DNA of 64,000 nt from Saussurea involucrata (GCA_033807775.1 CM066317.1:13341370-13405369), one strand, 5' to 3'. Positions 45,218 to 57,326 are shown, numbered from the stretch's first letter. Notes: generated by a model not told the origin, from the sequence alone. A program made the numbers and translations.

Positions 45218-47201
45218 TGTAACACCTCGAAAATTCCATTGTAATTTATAAAAGATAAGTTGTATTTTGTTCAAATTAAGTTTTAAGAGAAAACTTAATT
45301 GAGGGATTATTTGTGTTAATGATTGAAAGATTGGGGTGTATTTTGGAAATGAGTGATGACTCATCTAAAATCATATGAGGTGTCCTAATTATAAGAATTA
45401 AGAAGTAAGTGTATATGGTTTTTGTTGTCTGCCTTCACAAAGAAAATAGAAAGAGAAAGGAAAAGAGATCGAGAGGTACAGAGAGATATAAGTCGAGAAG
45501 AAGAAAGAAAAAGTTGATAAATTGGTAAGAGAATTTGATTTCTTGGTAATTTTATTCAGTTTTATAGAGATTAAGCCATTTTATTTTGTTCAGGTTACTA
45601 ATTAAGCTGTTTGATTAAGCTGCTGTAAGTGATCAGTGTTCAGAAATTCTCATTAAGGTGAGTTTATTCAAACTCTTTAAAAATTAGCAATTAGAGTTGA
45701 GATAGATATAATTTTTACTTGTTCTGAATCTGTTAGTATAGCTTAATTGATAAAACAGGGGCTTAATAATAGTTGAACAGCTTAATCTTGAAGATGATGA
45801 ACAATACCTGCGAAATGTATACTTTGCGCAAGCCTTGGTTGCGCAAAGTGAGAAACTCGCAAGCGTTGCTTGCGAAATTTGTTAAAACTCGCAACAGTTG
45901 GTTGCGCATTTTGAGCATCTCGCTAGGCTCTTTGGAGTGAAGTGAGAATCTCACTACTGTGGCTTGCGAGAAGTGTGAAACTCGCATCAGTGGCTTGCGA
46001 CTTTTGGAGAAACTCGCATCAGTGGCTTGCGACTTTTATATGTAATATGACTTTATGTTTTATGCAAACTGATACATGCTATAAACTTAAATCTGATATT
46101 AAAGCGATGTTATAATGAATTGAAAAGACTTATTTATGAGTCCGATCATGTAGTTTACATTTGAGATGTTAATCCCCGATGCTAAGTGGCAAAAATGGGG
46201 ATAATTGTTGTAATTAATATTCTATATATAGACATGTAGAATATATGATATATCGTACAATTTTAGTATACGATAGAAAGAGTGATGATACACAGTTATT
46301 GTGTTGCGTTAGCTAGAAATAGGCATCTGGTCATCAGAGGGCCACTTAGTACGGTCTAATGGGAACCGTTTACCAGCCATTGACCGGAGGGATGTAATTT
46401 CTAGTGGTTGAGTGTATCTTGGATTACCAGAGGGCCCTTGTTGTTAAGCGCGATATAAATTAAATCCCATTTGGGGACCAGTGTTCAAGATGGTGAGAAA
46501 GTGAAATGTAGAATAGGCAGACATCGAGTTTGTAATTCCCATTTCAGACGGAAGATTTGAGATCTTCAATTTTTAGGGAAGTTCAGAGATAGGCATAAAG
46601 TAGTTTGTAATCTCTACTTCCGAATCAAGAAATAGGCAGGTATAGAATCTGCAATTTCTCGGGGTGGAAATTACTTTTAATCTGGAATGATTTATAGTAA
46701 TTTTGTTGATAATATTATGACTAGATGAATTAGTCATAATGATGGGAATGGGGTAGATTCCTGTTGTTGAAAGGAGCTTTGGTACGGTAAGATGTTTGAT
46801 AACAGGTTTGATATATTTGTTAATATTTTTTTAGTTGTTAAATTTTAATTTGATTTGAATATTCTCACTAGGCGAAAGCCTAATGTTTCAAATTAAATTT
46901 TATTACCAGATACAAGCTCTGGGAAGTAGTATGGGGGAGTAAGATGCAGATGTTGGAAGAAATCAGACTTATAGTTGTTAAAGGATCAAGATCTTCTTTT
47001 GATGATTTTTGGGACGCAAGTTAGATAATCTGGTTAATCTAGTTACGATGATATGATTAGATTAATATGATTATTCAAGTTAGATGTTTATGTACATATA
47101 AAACTTCCCTTTTGATCATTTGGTTATAAAAGTCTGATATTTTGATGGTCATAACTTGTATATTTTGAGGTTTAAATTGGCCCTGTTTTTAGGGTGTTAC
47201 A
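45218..47201 (+). repeat. Ty3/gypsy solo LTR, copy B
   Basis: TGTAACACCTCG to AGGGTGTTACA, 1984 bases, with a perfect TTTTA duplication (45213-45217 and 47202-47206) and no internal region: a solo LTR from recombination. It contains a CTCGCA/TTGCGA tandem array (45810-46030) at the position where copy A has its TATCCGG array. Flanks at about 45075 and 47335 ('aaatagccaa' against 'ttggctattt') suggest it sits within an older repeat. Confidence 0.9.
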
Positions 47202-47924
47202 TTTTAGTACGGGCTAGGTCAAAAAAAATTATTTTAAGAAAAATCGACTTGTTAGAGGTAATAAGGGATTGACACGTGTTTGATTGCAGTTCACACTCTT
47301 CGGGTCGGGTCAGAGTGCGGACCCATTGGCTATTTTGATAAACCAAAAGAGTGTATGGCCAGGAGAGTAATTTTCAAGTTTGGTTTGTCTATTTCAGCAA
47401 ATCTCACGCTTTTTAATGGCTTTTTAGATGAAGATGCTCTTAAAAAACAATCTATAAATTATTTTTTTTCATCATTGTCTATTATATTTGATAAAATAAA
47501 TAATAAAGTAATTTATATTTTTCTGTTTGTCTGGTTAATTAATTAAAATTAAATTAAATCTATTTATAACAAAATATAAATTCGTAAAATTAATATTACA
47601 TTATTCTAATATTTGTTTTAATTCTCTCTATAATAATCTTATTTAAATTTGTTTTATTAATTGTTTTTAAAATTTAAATACCATTTAAAAAAATCATACT
47701 AAAACATATATAATCAATTATATATGTGTGTGCACGCTCGTGTGCGTGCGTGTAGATGAACGGTTGTGTGAGAAAGTAAGAAGATATCACAACCCTTGAT
47801 CATTTTTAATCTCATCATCACCCATGAATTCTGCTTCTCACTGAATTAATCTGTGGAGAATTGGAGATCCCTTCTTAGCTCTTACCCTTCTGACTATAAT
47901 TTTTATTTTCACCAAAACCCAATC

Positions 47925-48270
47925 ATATATAGTGACCCCTTATTTTGTAAACCATCATAATCTTGTAAACCATGTAAACTCGGTTTAATTGGTTAAATTA
48001 ATGAAATTGTTTATCTTGATGAAATTGTTTCATATCATTCATTTGTTGATGAAATTGATTCATATATGTGTTTTTATGTATTTTTTCCATTCTTATGAAA
48101 CAGTTTCATATGTTTTCGTTTTTACATAAAAAAACACAAATATATGAAACAATTTCATCAAAATAAACAATTTCATGAAATAATTTCATTAATTTAACCA
48201 ATTAAATCGATAATTTACACTGTTTACAAGTTTAAGATGGTTTATAAAAGAATATATCCCTCTATATATA
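47925..48270. repeat. Hairpin (foldback) MITE
   Basis: Left 'atatatag...ttgtaaacca' and right 'tggtttataaaag...ctatatat' pair over about 120 bases, with centre words 'aaattgtttcat' in both orientations. 47760-47924 has traces of the 'gtgagaag' MITE family. 48271-48969 shows no gene; an open frame at 48671-48940 is AT-driven. Confidence 0.6.
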
Positions 48271-48969
48271 TACTAAGGTTTGTGTATTATTTCAACAACA
48301 ATATCTAAAACCACAAAACATAACACAATTGAAGTAATAAAAAGATACCCAAGGGGCCAAGAGGAGCAATGCAATTCTGAAATCATGGCCTTAGCCCTTA
48401 TGGCTTATGCTATACCCAAATAATTCTAAAATCATATAGTAACTCATTTCTTTTAACCCCAACACCCAAAGCCCATTTTTTTCTTTTATTTGAGTCCAGC
48501 CCCATTTTAAGTTTTTATATTCTCTTCAAACCTAATAAATAAAACAAGTATAGAACCAATCACCTCCATTTTCTTTACATTGCATTCTCTAATTTGGAGG
48601 GAAAAATGAATAGAAATAAATAAATAAATAAAGGAATATAATTTTATTTGTTTGTGTTCTTGAAAAAAAAATGAAAGTAAAAAAAAATCATGTTTTTAAA
48701 CAGAAGAGAAATGAAATAAAAAATGTCATTTTTACAAATATGCCTTCTAAAAATATATGTCTAATAATGAAATGTTGGGTAGTTCGGAATTTTAATAATT
48801 TTTTAAATGGTTTTAATTTCTTTCCTTACTCTTCTTTCCCTTTCCCCACATTTGAAAGAAAACTTATCATTATTCGGGTGAACACGAGTTTTTTTTGCTA
48901 CTTTTCTCCCATTTCCCTCCTTTTCCTTTCTTTTGTATAAAGAGTTTCGTAAACACAATGTTTGAGTTA

Positions 48970-49210
48970 GGGGCTGTTTGTTTTTACAGGAAAAACTTTT
49001 AATACCTCTGAAGTCTGAATCGGTCAGACTTTTTTATGTCTAGACCGTTGTGTTTTTTTTTTACAGATTTCAGAGGCTCTTAAGTCTGAAATACGTCTGA
49101 AATTAGAAGAGGTAACCTAATGCCTTGTAACCTCTTAAAGCACCACGTCTTATTAATCATAAGTGAAATAAGACTTCAGACTTCATACCTCTTAAAAAAC
49201 AAACGTCAAC
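48970..49210. mobile_element. Tourist-like MITE, 241 bp
   Basis: Ends GGGGCTGTTTGTTTTT and, inverted, GTTGACGTTTGTTTTTT, flanked by TTA (48967-48969 and 49211-49213). The interior 'cagacttcagac' and 'gaagtctgaa' words match the MITE at 20126. Confidence 0.75.
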
Positions 49211-49751
49211 TTACTCTACAAATATGATCCTCCATGGTTTGTCTAAAATAACACTCTTTGACCCTACAGTTTAAAATTACAAGATAGTTTCGTGGTTTGC
49301 AAAAACGTTAGAATTTGGTCCCTGCATCCAACAACCGTTAAAACTTTCCGTTAAATGAGGTGCATGTTCGTCATATTATCCAAATAAAATCGATTTTATG
49401 AGTTTGGTTTATGTGGCTTTTAATTGGGTAAAAGACAAAAAAATGATAAAAAACAAAATACCCCTCATTTTAACGGAACTTTTAACGACCGTTAAAAGAA
49501 CGGACCAAATCCGGGCGTTTTGAATACCACGATAACCATCTTGTAATATCAAAATTGCAAAGACAAAAAGTTTTATTATGACCATCTTGTTTTTTCCTAT
49601 TGTCTAACATCCTATCGTAAAATCCATTTATTCATTATATTTTCTGCAAAATCCACCAACTCTCGAATGAGGCTTTTAAGGTAGTCATGGATTTTCAAGG
49701 AATAAATGTATTTTGCGAAATTCGTGATCATTTAAATATAATTTACACATT

Positions 49752-50114
49752 GTTCTAAAAGGCTCGCCACGAGTTCACGACAGCCGTCATGGCACACCAT
49801 GGCTTTAAGACTTGTGTCTCACGCCGCGTTATGCTTGTGACACGCCATGACCTAATGTGCGGTATTTTGTAAAGCGATATTTGGTTTTTCTTTACGTTTT
49901 AATGTTTTATTTGTTAGTTTTTTAATATATAACCTAATTTAACTTGTTTATTACCATTTACTCGTCGATTAATAGTACAAAACATATGTTTTTATATATG
50001 ATATAGAGATTTGCCGCCATAATTCACGCTTTGATAAACGACATGGCTTCGTCGTGGCTCCTAAGGCTTGAGGCTTGGCATCGCCGTCGCGCGACGCCTC
50101 ACGCTATTTAGAAC
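49752..50114. repeat. Dispersed repeat with TTCTAAA/TTTAGAA ends, copy 2
   Basis: Same order of landmarks as 8028-8366, with the ends GTTCTAAAAGGCTCGCC and ATTTAGAAC. Two tandem AT-rich units of about 62 bases ('aatataatatacaataaaaa') follow at 50353-50461. No gene in 49214-50602. Confidence 0.6.
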
Positions 50115-50602
50115 CTTGAATTTACAATATATTTTTTTGTGTAAATTAGGTACCTTGCCCTTTTAATTAGCATGTTTTACAAAAAAAAACATTAATACAA
50201 AACTAAATATCATAGTCGGAAATGTGTTGTAAATTGTTATTTAGAGAAATACAATAAGAAAAACCCTATAATATTTGGGAGTGCACTATTTTAGGCAAAT
50301 TCCAATAATCATTTTTTAGCAATTTAAAAAGTTTATGATAAAAATCATCATTCTAAATAAAAATATAATATACAATAAAAACACGAATATAAAAGTTAAA
50401 AAATCACCATTTTAAATAAAAATATAATATACAATAAAAACATGAATATAAAAGTTAAAAACCACATTTGAAGCAATTTCCCATTGTTATTTTACAACGA
50501 GAGTGTATATTTTTTTTACGATTATAATAGTTTAAAGAAACAATTTTGTCAATGTATATAATATTATGTACTATAAATACTCACGTATATTCTTTACATT
50601 TA

Positions 50603-51350
50603 GGCCATCCGTACCGTACGTGGGCTCGGGCTCGGAGCGGGTTGCGCTACGGGGGGGAGCGGGCTCGGGTTCAGCCCCGGGTTCCAAAACCCGTTCAACC
50701 CGATTGTTTTTTTTTTAATTTGAAAATAAAGACGTTGGCAACGGCTATTTTAAAAAAAAATTCAATTTAATCACACTATATGTATAATCCTAAAACTCAT
50801 TTTATTTTTCACACAAAACAACTCTCTCATTCTCTTCCATTCTCTATATTTTAAACAATATGGATTCGCCACAACCCGGTTCACCGACCGCATCATCATC
50901 ATCCGTAGACACCGACGAGTTGTTGCATCTACAAAGAAATTTTTTTCGACAGACTGCACAATTAATTTATGTTCGAGAAGTCAAAAACCGGGGCACTCAT
51001 AATAACCTTCGGTCGGATTTGGTCGAACATATTTGGCGTATCCAAGTTCCCAACAATGACAACGAGTGGATTTTTAAATTTATTTTGTAATTTTTATTTT
51101 TAATGAATGATATGAATTTTTATTTTTATTTTTATTATTTATCTTATTTTTATTTATTAAAAAATATATAAATATTTTTATTTTGTTAAATAATTAAATG
51201 TATAAATAAAAGAATTAAAAAAAATGAGGTGGCAAGAGGACTTGAGGGTTCCCGCTACGCTACTTTAGGGCTTGAGGGCTTGAGGAGAGGGTTAGGAGAA
51301 AAGCTGATGTGACGCTGATGTGGCGCTTGAGGGCTGTGATACGGATGGCC
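50603..51350 (+). mobile_element. Internally deleted Harbinger element, transposase type (element 4)
   Basis: Ends GGCCATCCGTA and TACGGATGGCC, perfect over 11 bases; duplication TTA (50600-50602 and 51351-51353). It has the shared chassis: GC-rich subterminal zone, short leader, 3' tail. The transposase gene is cut from about codon 38 to its last 30 codons. Confidence 0.88.
50860..51090 (+). pseudogene. Transposase remnant of element 4
   Basis: It starts MDSPQPGSPTASSSSVDTDE as in the intact transposase at 4309, then jumps in frame to VREVKNRGTHNNLRSDLVEH, the C-terminus. About 1.07 kb with the whole DDE core is gone. The original TAG stop is TGG, so the frame runs 6 codons further (76 aa). 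No catalytic function is possible. Confidence 0.9.
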
Positions 51351-51670
51351 TTATTGATGCTTGAACTGTTTACCTCTACAAAAGATAGTCTATGTCAGAT
51401 TGTCAGTTATCTCGATACCATTAAACCAGTCATCATTTAGTTAAAAAAAAACAATTTTAAACACATAAAACAACTTGAATCGTTTTTGGTAGAATGAAAG
51501 ATGGTAAGATTTTGGGTTTGCTCCCCATAAATCACCGGGTAAGTTTTCCAATCATCGCCATGACCATTTGGTAAGACAAGCGACACCTGCTAAGTATTTG
51601 GTAAATAATCCTTGAATATTCATTAGAGGAAATAATTAGAAAGATATAAAATTATACTCGCACAATATAG

Positions 51671-52020
51671 TGTAAATTACGTTTTTTGTCCTTGTGGTTT
51701 GTTAAATATTGCAAGTTTCCTCGATGTTATTTGTTAAAAGTTGTAGATTTTTGTCTCTATGATTTTGAGATTGTGATTTTTGTCTTTATAACTTGCAATT
51801 CATTGTTATTTTTATCCGAATATTAAGTTATACTTTTTTAGTATGAGAGACTAAAATACACATTGAATTATAAACCTCAAGAACAAATACAACAATGAAT
51901 TTAAAGTTATAAATATGAAAATAATAACAAATAAACCATAAAAAAAATCATAATCATAAAATTATAAGAACGAAAATAGCAATTTTCAACAAACAACGAG
52001 TACTAAAAACGTAATTTACT
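51671..52020. repeat. MITE with GTAAATTAC ends
   Basis: It starts TGTAAATTACGTTTTTTGTC and ends CTAAAAACGTAATTTACT, like the MITE at 32023. The flanks show no clear duplication. A decayed GGTAAG-family fragment lies just before, at about 51500-51620. Confidence 0.6.
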
Positions 52021-52312
52021 CGACATTAAATATCATGTATTCATGTTCTATTTTATATTTTAAACTATTTTGAGTCAACTTTTATTTTGACTTCAAGGTT
52101 TACAAATTTAAAGCATTAAATATTAAATTCCACGTCAGTATCTAAAATACATCAGGAAGAGACAATTGAGTCCCACTGATCTTATTCTGATTTTATTTTA
52201 GCATCGGAAATAATAGCCGGAGCTTGCGGCAGACTTCAATTTCTCCGGCCATCGACGGTGGTTATTGATAATCCACTACATGCACTTCCTCGGTCAAAAC
52301 ATAGAGATCCTC

Positions 52313-53684
52313 CTAGCATATGGCGAGTTGGCTCAGCGGGTTCGGTAGAGTTGGTACCGTCGGGTCAACTCGACCATCCACTGTTTGTATTTGTGGATCA
52401 CTTGGGTCCGGAGTCGGTGGCGTTCTCGGGTCGACCCGGCCGTATGTGGTCGGACTATTTGAATTCGTCGATATCCGTCGTAAGTTATCTGGCCACGCGA
52501 CAGTGCTACTTCCGGTGGCGGCGGATTTTTTTGGGTTATCTCCGCCGTAAGTTTTCTGGCCACCAGACGGTGCTACTTTCGGCGACGGCGGTGCTTTTGG
52601 TTTATCTCGGCCATAAGTAGCTTGGCCTCGAGACGGTGCTACTGTAGGAGACGGTGGTGCTTTTGGGTTATCTCGGCCGTAAGATGGTGGTGATTGTAGT
52701 TCTTCTTCTCCGGTTACCATCTGAATTACCTCCTGCAAGTGGCGAATCTAAAAATTTAGGTGATTGGGGTCAAACTCAAAAGTGTCAAAAAAAAATTGAA
52801 CTCGAAATAATCCACCCGAATCAAAATTGTTTATGGTTATTTGATTTACCGGTTAACGACTCAGTTATAATTATTTTTTTACTATTTCAGTTAAACCAAA
52901 AGGCTAAATTATATATTTTATCTCTAGATAATTGGTTTGAGACTTTGAGCATATAAAACAATTAACATATGATAAACCAGTTTATATTAAAACTAAAATA
53001 ACAAAATATTGGGAGGAATTTAATCAAAATTTATTTCTTTTGGTTTTGGTGGAAAAAAATCAAAATGTAAAAATTGAGTGTGTTCTTTTAGTATTAAACC
53101 AAGCCATTTGTGATTTGTGATGGGTAAAATTATTTTTTAAGCCAAATCTAGTGTTATTAAACATTTTACTAGGGTCAAGACTCAAGAGACCCCATCAACT
53201 TACATGTAGCTCCGCCACTGCCTTCGGCGCCGCCTGAAGCAGTGGTCGTCGACCAAATCTTACGTAAATATATCCATCTGCCAACAAAACCACCGATAAA
53301 CAGAATATATAAAACAACTTATAATTCATACCGAGGGGTAAATCAATCAATTATGTCATTCAGACTGTTGATTCAGATAATAAAGTAAACAACATCATAT
53401 CACCAGTTTATCCAGACAACACTACTACAGAAAAGGGCTTTTACACGGTTGTAAAGGGTTTTTTTACACGATTTTAGAACCGTGTAAAAGCTTACCGTGT
53501 AAAAAAGTGCGAGACCTAGTAATGAAAATTTTGGTAAACGGCCCCTTAGACAGAGATCTAGTAATGAAACTATGAATGAAAAGAAGATTAAATAATTAAT
53601 TATACCGTTTAAATGTCGAGCATGATGAGTTGCTAGAAGAGCAGAGAGAGTTAAGAAGAAGAAAGCAAAGTTGATGGTCGCCAT
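52313..53684 (-). CDS. Secreted proline-rich repeat protein, three exons, 190 aa
   Basis: Exons 53684-53606, 53277-53204 and 52732-52313 (79, 74, 420 bases) join in frame: donor AACG|GTATAA, acceptor GGCAG|ATGG, donor ACAT|GTAAGT, acceptor TTGCAG|GAGG. Residues 1-22 are a clear signal peptide (MATINFAFFFLTLSALLATH). The rest is hydrophilic, and from about 65 carries repeats of about 22 aa starting TYGRD(N/K)PKAPPSP and ending in VAPS(R/G)GQ; later copies are looser (TYGGDNPKK, TYGRVDPRTPPTPD, VDGRVDPTVP). It probably enters the secretory pathway; repeats this regular suggest a cell-wall Pro-rich protein or a peptide precursor. I do not recognise a named family. Intron 2 coincides almost exactly with a hAT-like element. 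A 60-base TA-rich zone at 53716-53760 may be the promoter. Confidence 0.6.
52737..53220. mobile_element. hAT-like element forming intron 2 of the secreted repeat gene
   Basis: On the minus strand it begins CAGTGGCGGAGCTA and ends TAGATTCGCCACTT, inverted ends typical of hAT MITEs. Flanks GCCGAAGG and GCAGGAGG agree at 6 of 8. The GTAAGT donor lies just inside the element, and the acceptor AG falls in the flanking base pairs. Confidence 0.55.
53424..53545 (+). repeat. CACTA-type terminal fragment in intron 1 of the secreted repeat gene
   Basis: It begins CACTACTACAGAAAAGGG and repeats TTTACACGGTT and its inverse, as in the subterminal repeats of plant CACTA (En/Spm) elements. The opposite end is missing. 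Confidence 0.5.
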
Positions 53685-54142
53685 TAATGTTATGTTGTGT
53701 GATGGAGGTCGTGGATATGTATATATATATAGTATACGTATAATGAGGAGTGTATGTATAGGTATTTTATATATATGACATCAACCAATCAGAGTTGACC
53801 GCGTGTTTGACCTATTGCTATCACTGAATCAATCCGGGTATAAATGGGTGGGAGCATTTGAAGCCTTAAGTTAAAAATAATTTTAGCTAAATTTTTAAAA
53901 TTTTGAGATTTATATATATTTTTCTTCCTATTTTTGCATAAAAGATATGATAGTTGTTGGAGCAAAAAAGTTGTAAAAATATTATATTTGTCTATTTTAG
54001 CATAGTTGTTGGAGATGCTTTTAAACTGAATGGTAGTTACTATAAATCTTTTTAGATAGTGACATCATTTGATTATAAAAAAATAAATATATGGCAAAAT
54101 CATAGTTATTATGTCGATTATTTCATTGTTTTTTAGTTCTAA

Positions 54143-54976
54143 GGCCTTCCGTAGCCCAGCGGGGAAGGGCTCGGGATGGGGCTCGGGGTCAGCGGGGAAG
54201 GGCTACGGCCCGGGCGGGGAAAGCGGGGCGGGATGGTTTTCGGGGATGGGATCCCGATCCATCCCGAGGATTATTAAAAAAAAATTTAATTAAATTTTTA
54301 AAAAAATAACCGTTGAACGGCTCTTTCTAAAAAAAAAAATTTCTCAATTTAATCCCACTATATATTTAACCCTCAACCTCTTATTTTCACACCTCTCAAC
54401 CTCTTATTTCTCACACCTCTTATTTTTCACACTATCAAATTCTCTCAATCTCACACCTCTCAAACTCTCTCAAATTCTCTCAACCTCTTATTTTTCACAC
54501 CTCTCTCATCATGAATCCAAACAGAACACCTACATCCCGTCGTAACCGACCGAATACACCACAATCGCAAGAAGATCAAGAGCTTGGTTTCCAAGCGTTT
54601 ACACAACAAGGTTATCATCCGCAATTCTCGCAACAATTTCCGCCACAATTCTCGCAACAATTTCCGCCACAATTTCCGCAACAATTTCCCCAACAATATT
54701 TGTAATTTTTATTTTTAATGAATGATATGAATTTTAATTTTTATTATTTATCTTATTTTTATTTATTAAAAAATATATAAATATTTTTATTTTGTTAAAT
54801 AATTAAATGTATAAATAAAAGAATTAAAATAAATGATGTGGCAAAGGGGTTTGAGGGAATGGGGTACGGATGTTTAGGGATCGTTAGGGATCGATTGAGG
54901 GATGGAAGAAAAGCTGATGTGGCGCTGATGTGGAGTGGAATCTTTGAAAGATTCTCCCCATGGGGTACTGATGGCC
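54143..54976 (+). mobile_element. Internally deleted Harbinger element, Myb type (element 3)
   Basis: Left TIR GGCCTTCCGTAGCCC, right GGGGTACTGATGGCC, TAA on both sides (54140-54142 and 54977-54979). The leader, the first 63 codons of the Myb-like gene and the 3' tail are retained; the domain-coding part is deleted. It shares the 'ACTGATGG' right end with element 2. Confidence 0.9.
54511..54705 (+). pseudogene. Myb-like protein remnant of element 3
   Basis: It opens MNPNRTPTSRRNRPNTPQSQ as in the gene at 6288 and keeps only the Q/F/P tract, then stops at codon 65 where the deletion joins it to the 3' tail (aatatttgtaa). The Myb-like and coiled-coil parts are missing. Confidence 0.9.
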
Positions 54977-55783
54977 TAAGTTCATGTGTTAAAGTTTTTT
55001 ATTACATATTTTTTTCAAAATCATAATAAATTTGAACTTAAAAACTAAAAACTAAGAAAATGATATCAACTGGATTCGAGCTCGGGTCTGGAGTAAAAGA
55101 AAAGTTTTGCAAACTAACTCTATCAAGAAAAAATGTGTTTTCATTGTAGTTTCAAAATATACGTGATCACACACAACAAATTGATACGGTAACATCTTTT
55201 TATGACCATGTAATTTTTTACTCGTGTGACAGATGAACGAAACGATGGCATGTGTCACGCAAAAACACCCTGGGTCTTTCACTGGTAAATGGACCCTTGG
55301 AACATGTTCAAATCCAACAGAGATTTACGATCGTATGTACTTTCAACATCAGTAATTGTCATATCTTTATTTATATTAATAACAATAGTTAAAATGTCAT
55401 GCCACACAAAGTTCAATTTAAGAATAATGTTCAAAGGATTTGAGATTCTTATAAGAATTCTCTCCAATGATAGTTTATTATAAGATACTACATTTTTTAC
55501 TTATAACAGCATCCGGTTGGTAATGATATTATAAGTTGTTAAATGCAAACTATATATACTAATTTTCTTTTTAGGAATGGTATCATGTAAGAAATGTCAT
55601 TTTTTGTGATAAGTGTGAGACGTACTTTTACATTGTTGATTATTTTTAATCAATTACCATCCAATAAATTGCAGCTTAAATATGAAAATTTATTTCTCAC
55701 CCAACGGTTAATAACTATTTCTCACGCTTTTCACCGGAACCCATCCCTTTCTTTTTCTATATATATCAACATTAAAACCTAAC

Positions 55784-55976
55784 CACTTGGGTTGTGATGT
55801 ACTGGTAAAGCCTTTGGGGGTGTAGTGGAAGTTCATCTACCCAGGGTTCAAATTCAGGCACTGTCAAAGCCCTTGTGACCATGAAAGTTCACCTGCGATG
55901 ACTCCAAGTCATTCGTGGTCGCCCGGGAATTAGTCGGTGCACGTAAGCTGGTCCGAAAACCCACGATTATAAAAAA
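55784..55976 (+). mobile_element. tRNA-derived SINE with 15-bp target duplication
   Basis: Duplication ACATTAAAACCTAAC (55769-55783 and 55977-55991). A-box-like TGATGTACTGG (55795-55805), B-box-like GGGTTCAAATTC (55844-55855), and an A-rich 3' end. The 3' part matches the fragment at 11931-12236. 54980-55768 shows no gene, only AT-rich DNA and a trace of the 'gtgagaag' MITE near 55700. Confidence 0.88.
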
Positions 55977-56443
55977 ACATTAAAACCTAACTTTACATTT
56001 TCAAAACATGAATTATGTTACAAACGACTTGCATACAAACAATTTATTTATAAGTTATAAAAATATAAATTTATTTATACATTCTCAATCCTTTTATTTG
56101 TTTTTTAAATGTTTCTGTAAGAGTAAAGTCCACTTTTGGTCCTTAAAGTATGTCAATTTCAACGGATTTCGTCCTTAAAGTTCATTTTTTTTAAAAAGAC
56201 CCTGACCTATCATACTTTCTCTCGCTTTTGGTCCAAAGGACTCACACCGTTTAAATGTTGCCGTTAGTACCCACACACGTGCATCTCACGTGAGGGTATT
56301 TTTGTCAATTCACATTTATTTAAAACCAAGATCCTTCTTCAACGGTTCAACCCCTCTCTCTCTATCTTTACCTTCTCTCTCTTTCTCGCACTCCCCACCC
56401 CCGAACCCTGTTACCTTCTTCTTCAACATTTGATCACGCATCA

Positions 56444-56804
56444 ATGGTGATATGCAGATGTGAATTTCAGTCAACAATCAAAACCTCTTGGACCACTTCA
56501 AACCCAGGGCGTCGATTTTATTGTTGTTCAAGAGAGGTAAGTTGGTAATGTTCAGTTTAATTTTTTTGTTTTTTACCTAATCTTCATTTGCCTACAACAG
56601 GAAAAAAGTTGTGGCTTTATTTGTTGGTTGGATGGACCTGTGTGTGGTCGTTGCAGTGAAGTAATTTCTGGTTTATTGAGATCTAAAAGGATGGCTGAGG
56701 AAGCTTCTGCAGTAGCTGTTCAAGAAGCTCAGAGGGTGAAGAAGATTTTGGTTATTACTTTGGTGTCCATTGTAATGTACTTCATTTATGGGTTTTTGAG
56801 TTAA
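56444..56804 (+). CDS. GRF zinc-finger/transmembrane protein, two exons, 98 aa
   Basis: Exons 56444-56536 and 56601-56804 (31 codons, then 67 plus stop), with GAG|GTAAGT and CAACAG|GAA splice sites, phase 0. The protein starts MVICRC and has the GRF zinc-finger pattern: C4 and C6, a TSWTTSNPGRRFYCC stretch, and CGFICWLDGPVCGRC. A Glu/Ala/Lys-rich helix follows, then a C-terminal hydrophobic segment (ILVITLVSIVMYFIYGF). GRF fingers bind nucleic acid in other proteins. The gene faces the Mutator transposase tail to tail, the place of the second gene in maize MuDR. It may be the element's own accessory gene or a host-type gene taken up by it; the former is an inference. Confidence 0.65.
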
Positions 56805-57326
56805 GGTGAATTAGATGTTCATTAAGGTGCTCTGCACAATGTTTTAGTTAGGTTAATGATAGGTTTTAGTTAGGTTAATGTTAGGTGCAACAATTTGTTA
56901 GTTGTTCATGTTATGGTCAGTGTAATGTTTTTGGTTAGTAATGAATGTGGATTACTTCTGATCAATTGATGTGTTGCTTGAACCAATTTAAACTTCTGAT
57001 CAATATGCTGATTACTTCTGATCAATATCCAACCAATTTCATACTTTGAACCAAAATAGATTGTCAAACAAATGATACATACTTTGAACCAAAAATGATT
57101 GTCAACCAAATGATACATACTTTGAACCAAAAATGATTGTCAACCAAAGGATTATATACATTGAACCAAAATGATTATATACATTCAACCAAAGGATTAT
57201 ATACATTCAACCAAAGGATTATATACATAATTAACTTACAAGTTACCAAAAGCATTACATATTTGAACACAAAAGATTGTCAACCAAAATGATCAGTTTA
57301 AAACCCATAACACACACTTGTCTTCC

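Noticed and set aside
52258..52620. Long plus-strand frames opposite the secreted repeat gene (also 52320-52550).
   Set aside because: They mirror a GC-rich repeat-coding exon and have no domain, start context or splice logic of their own.
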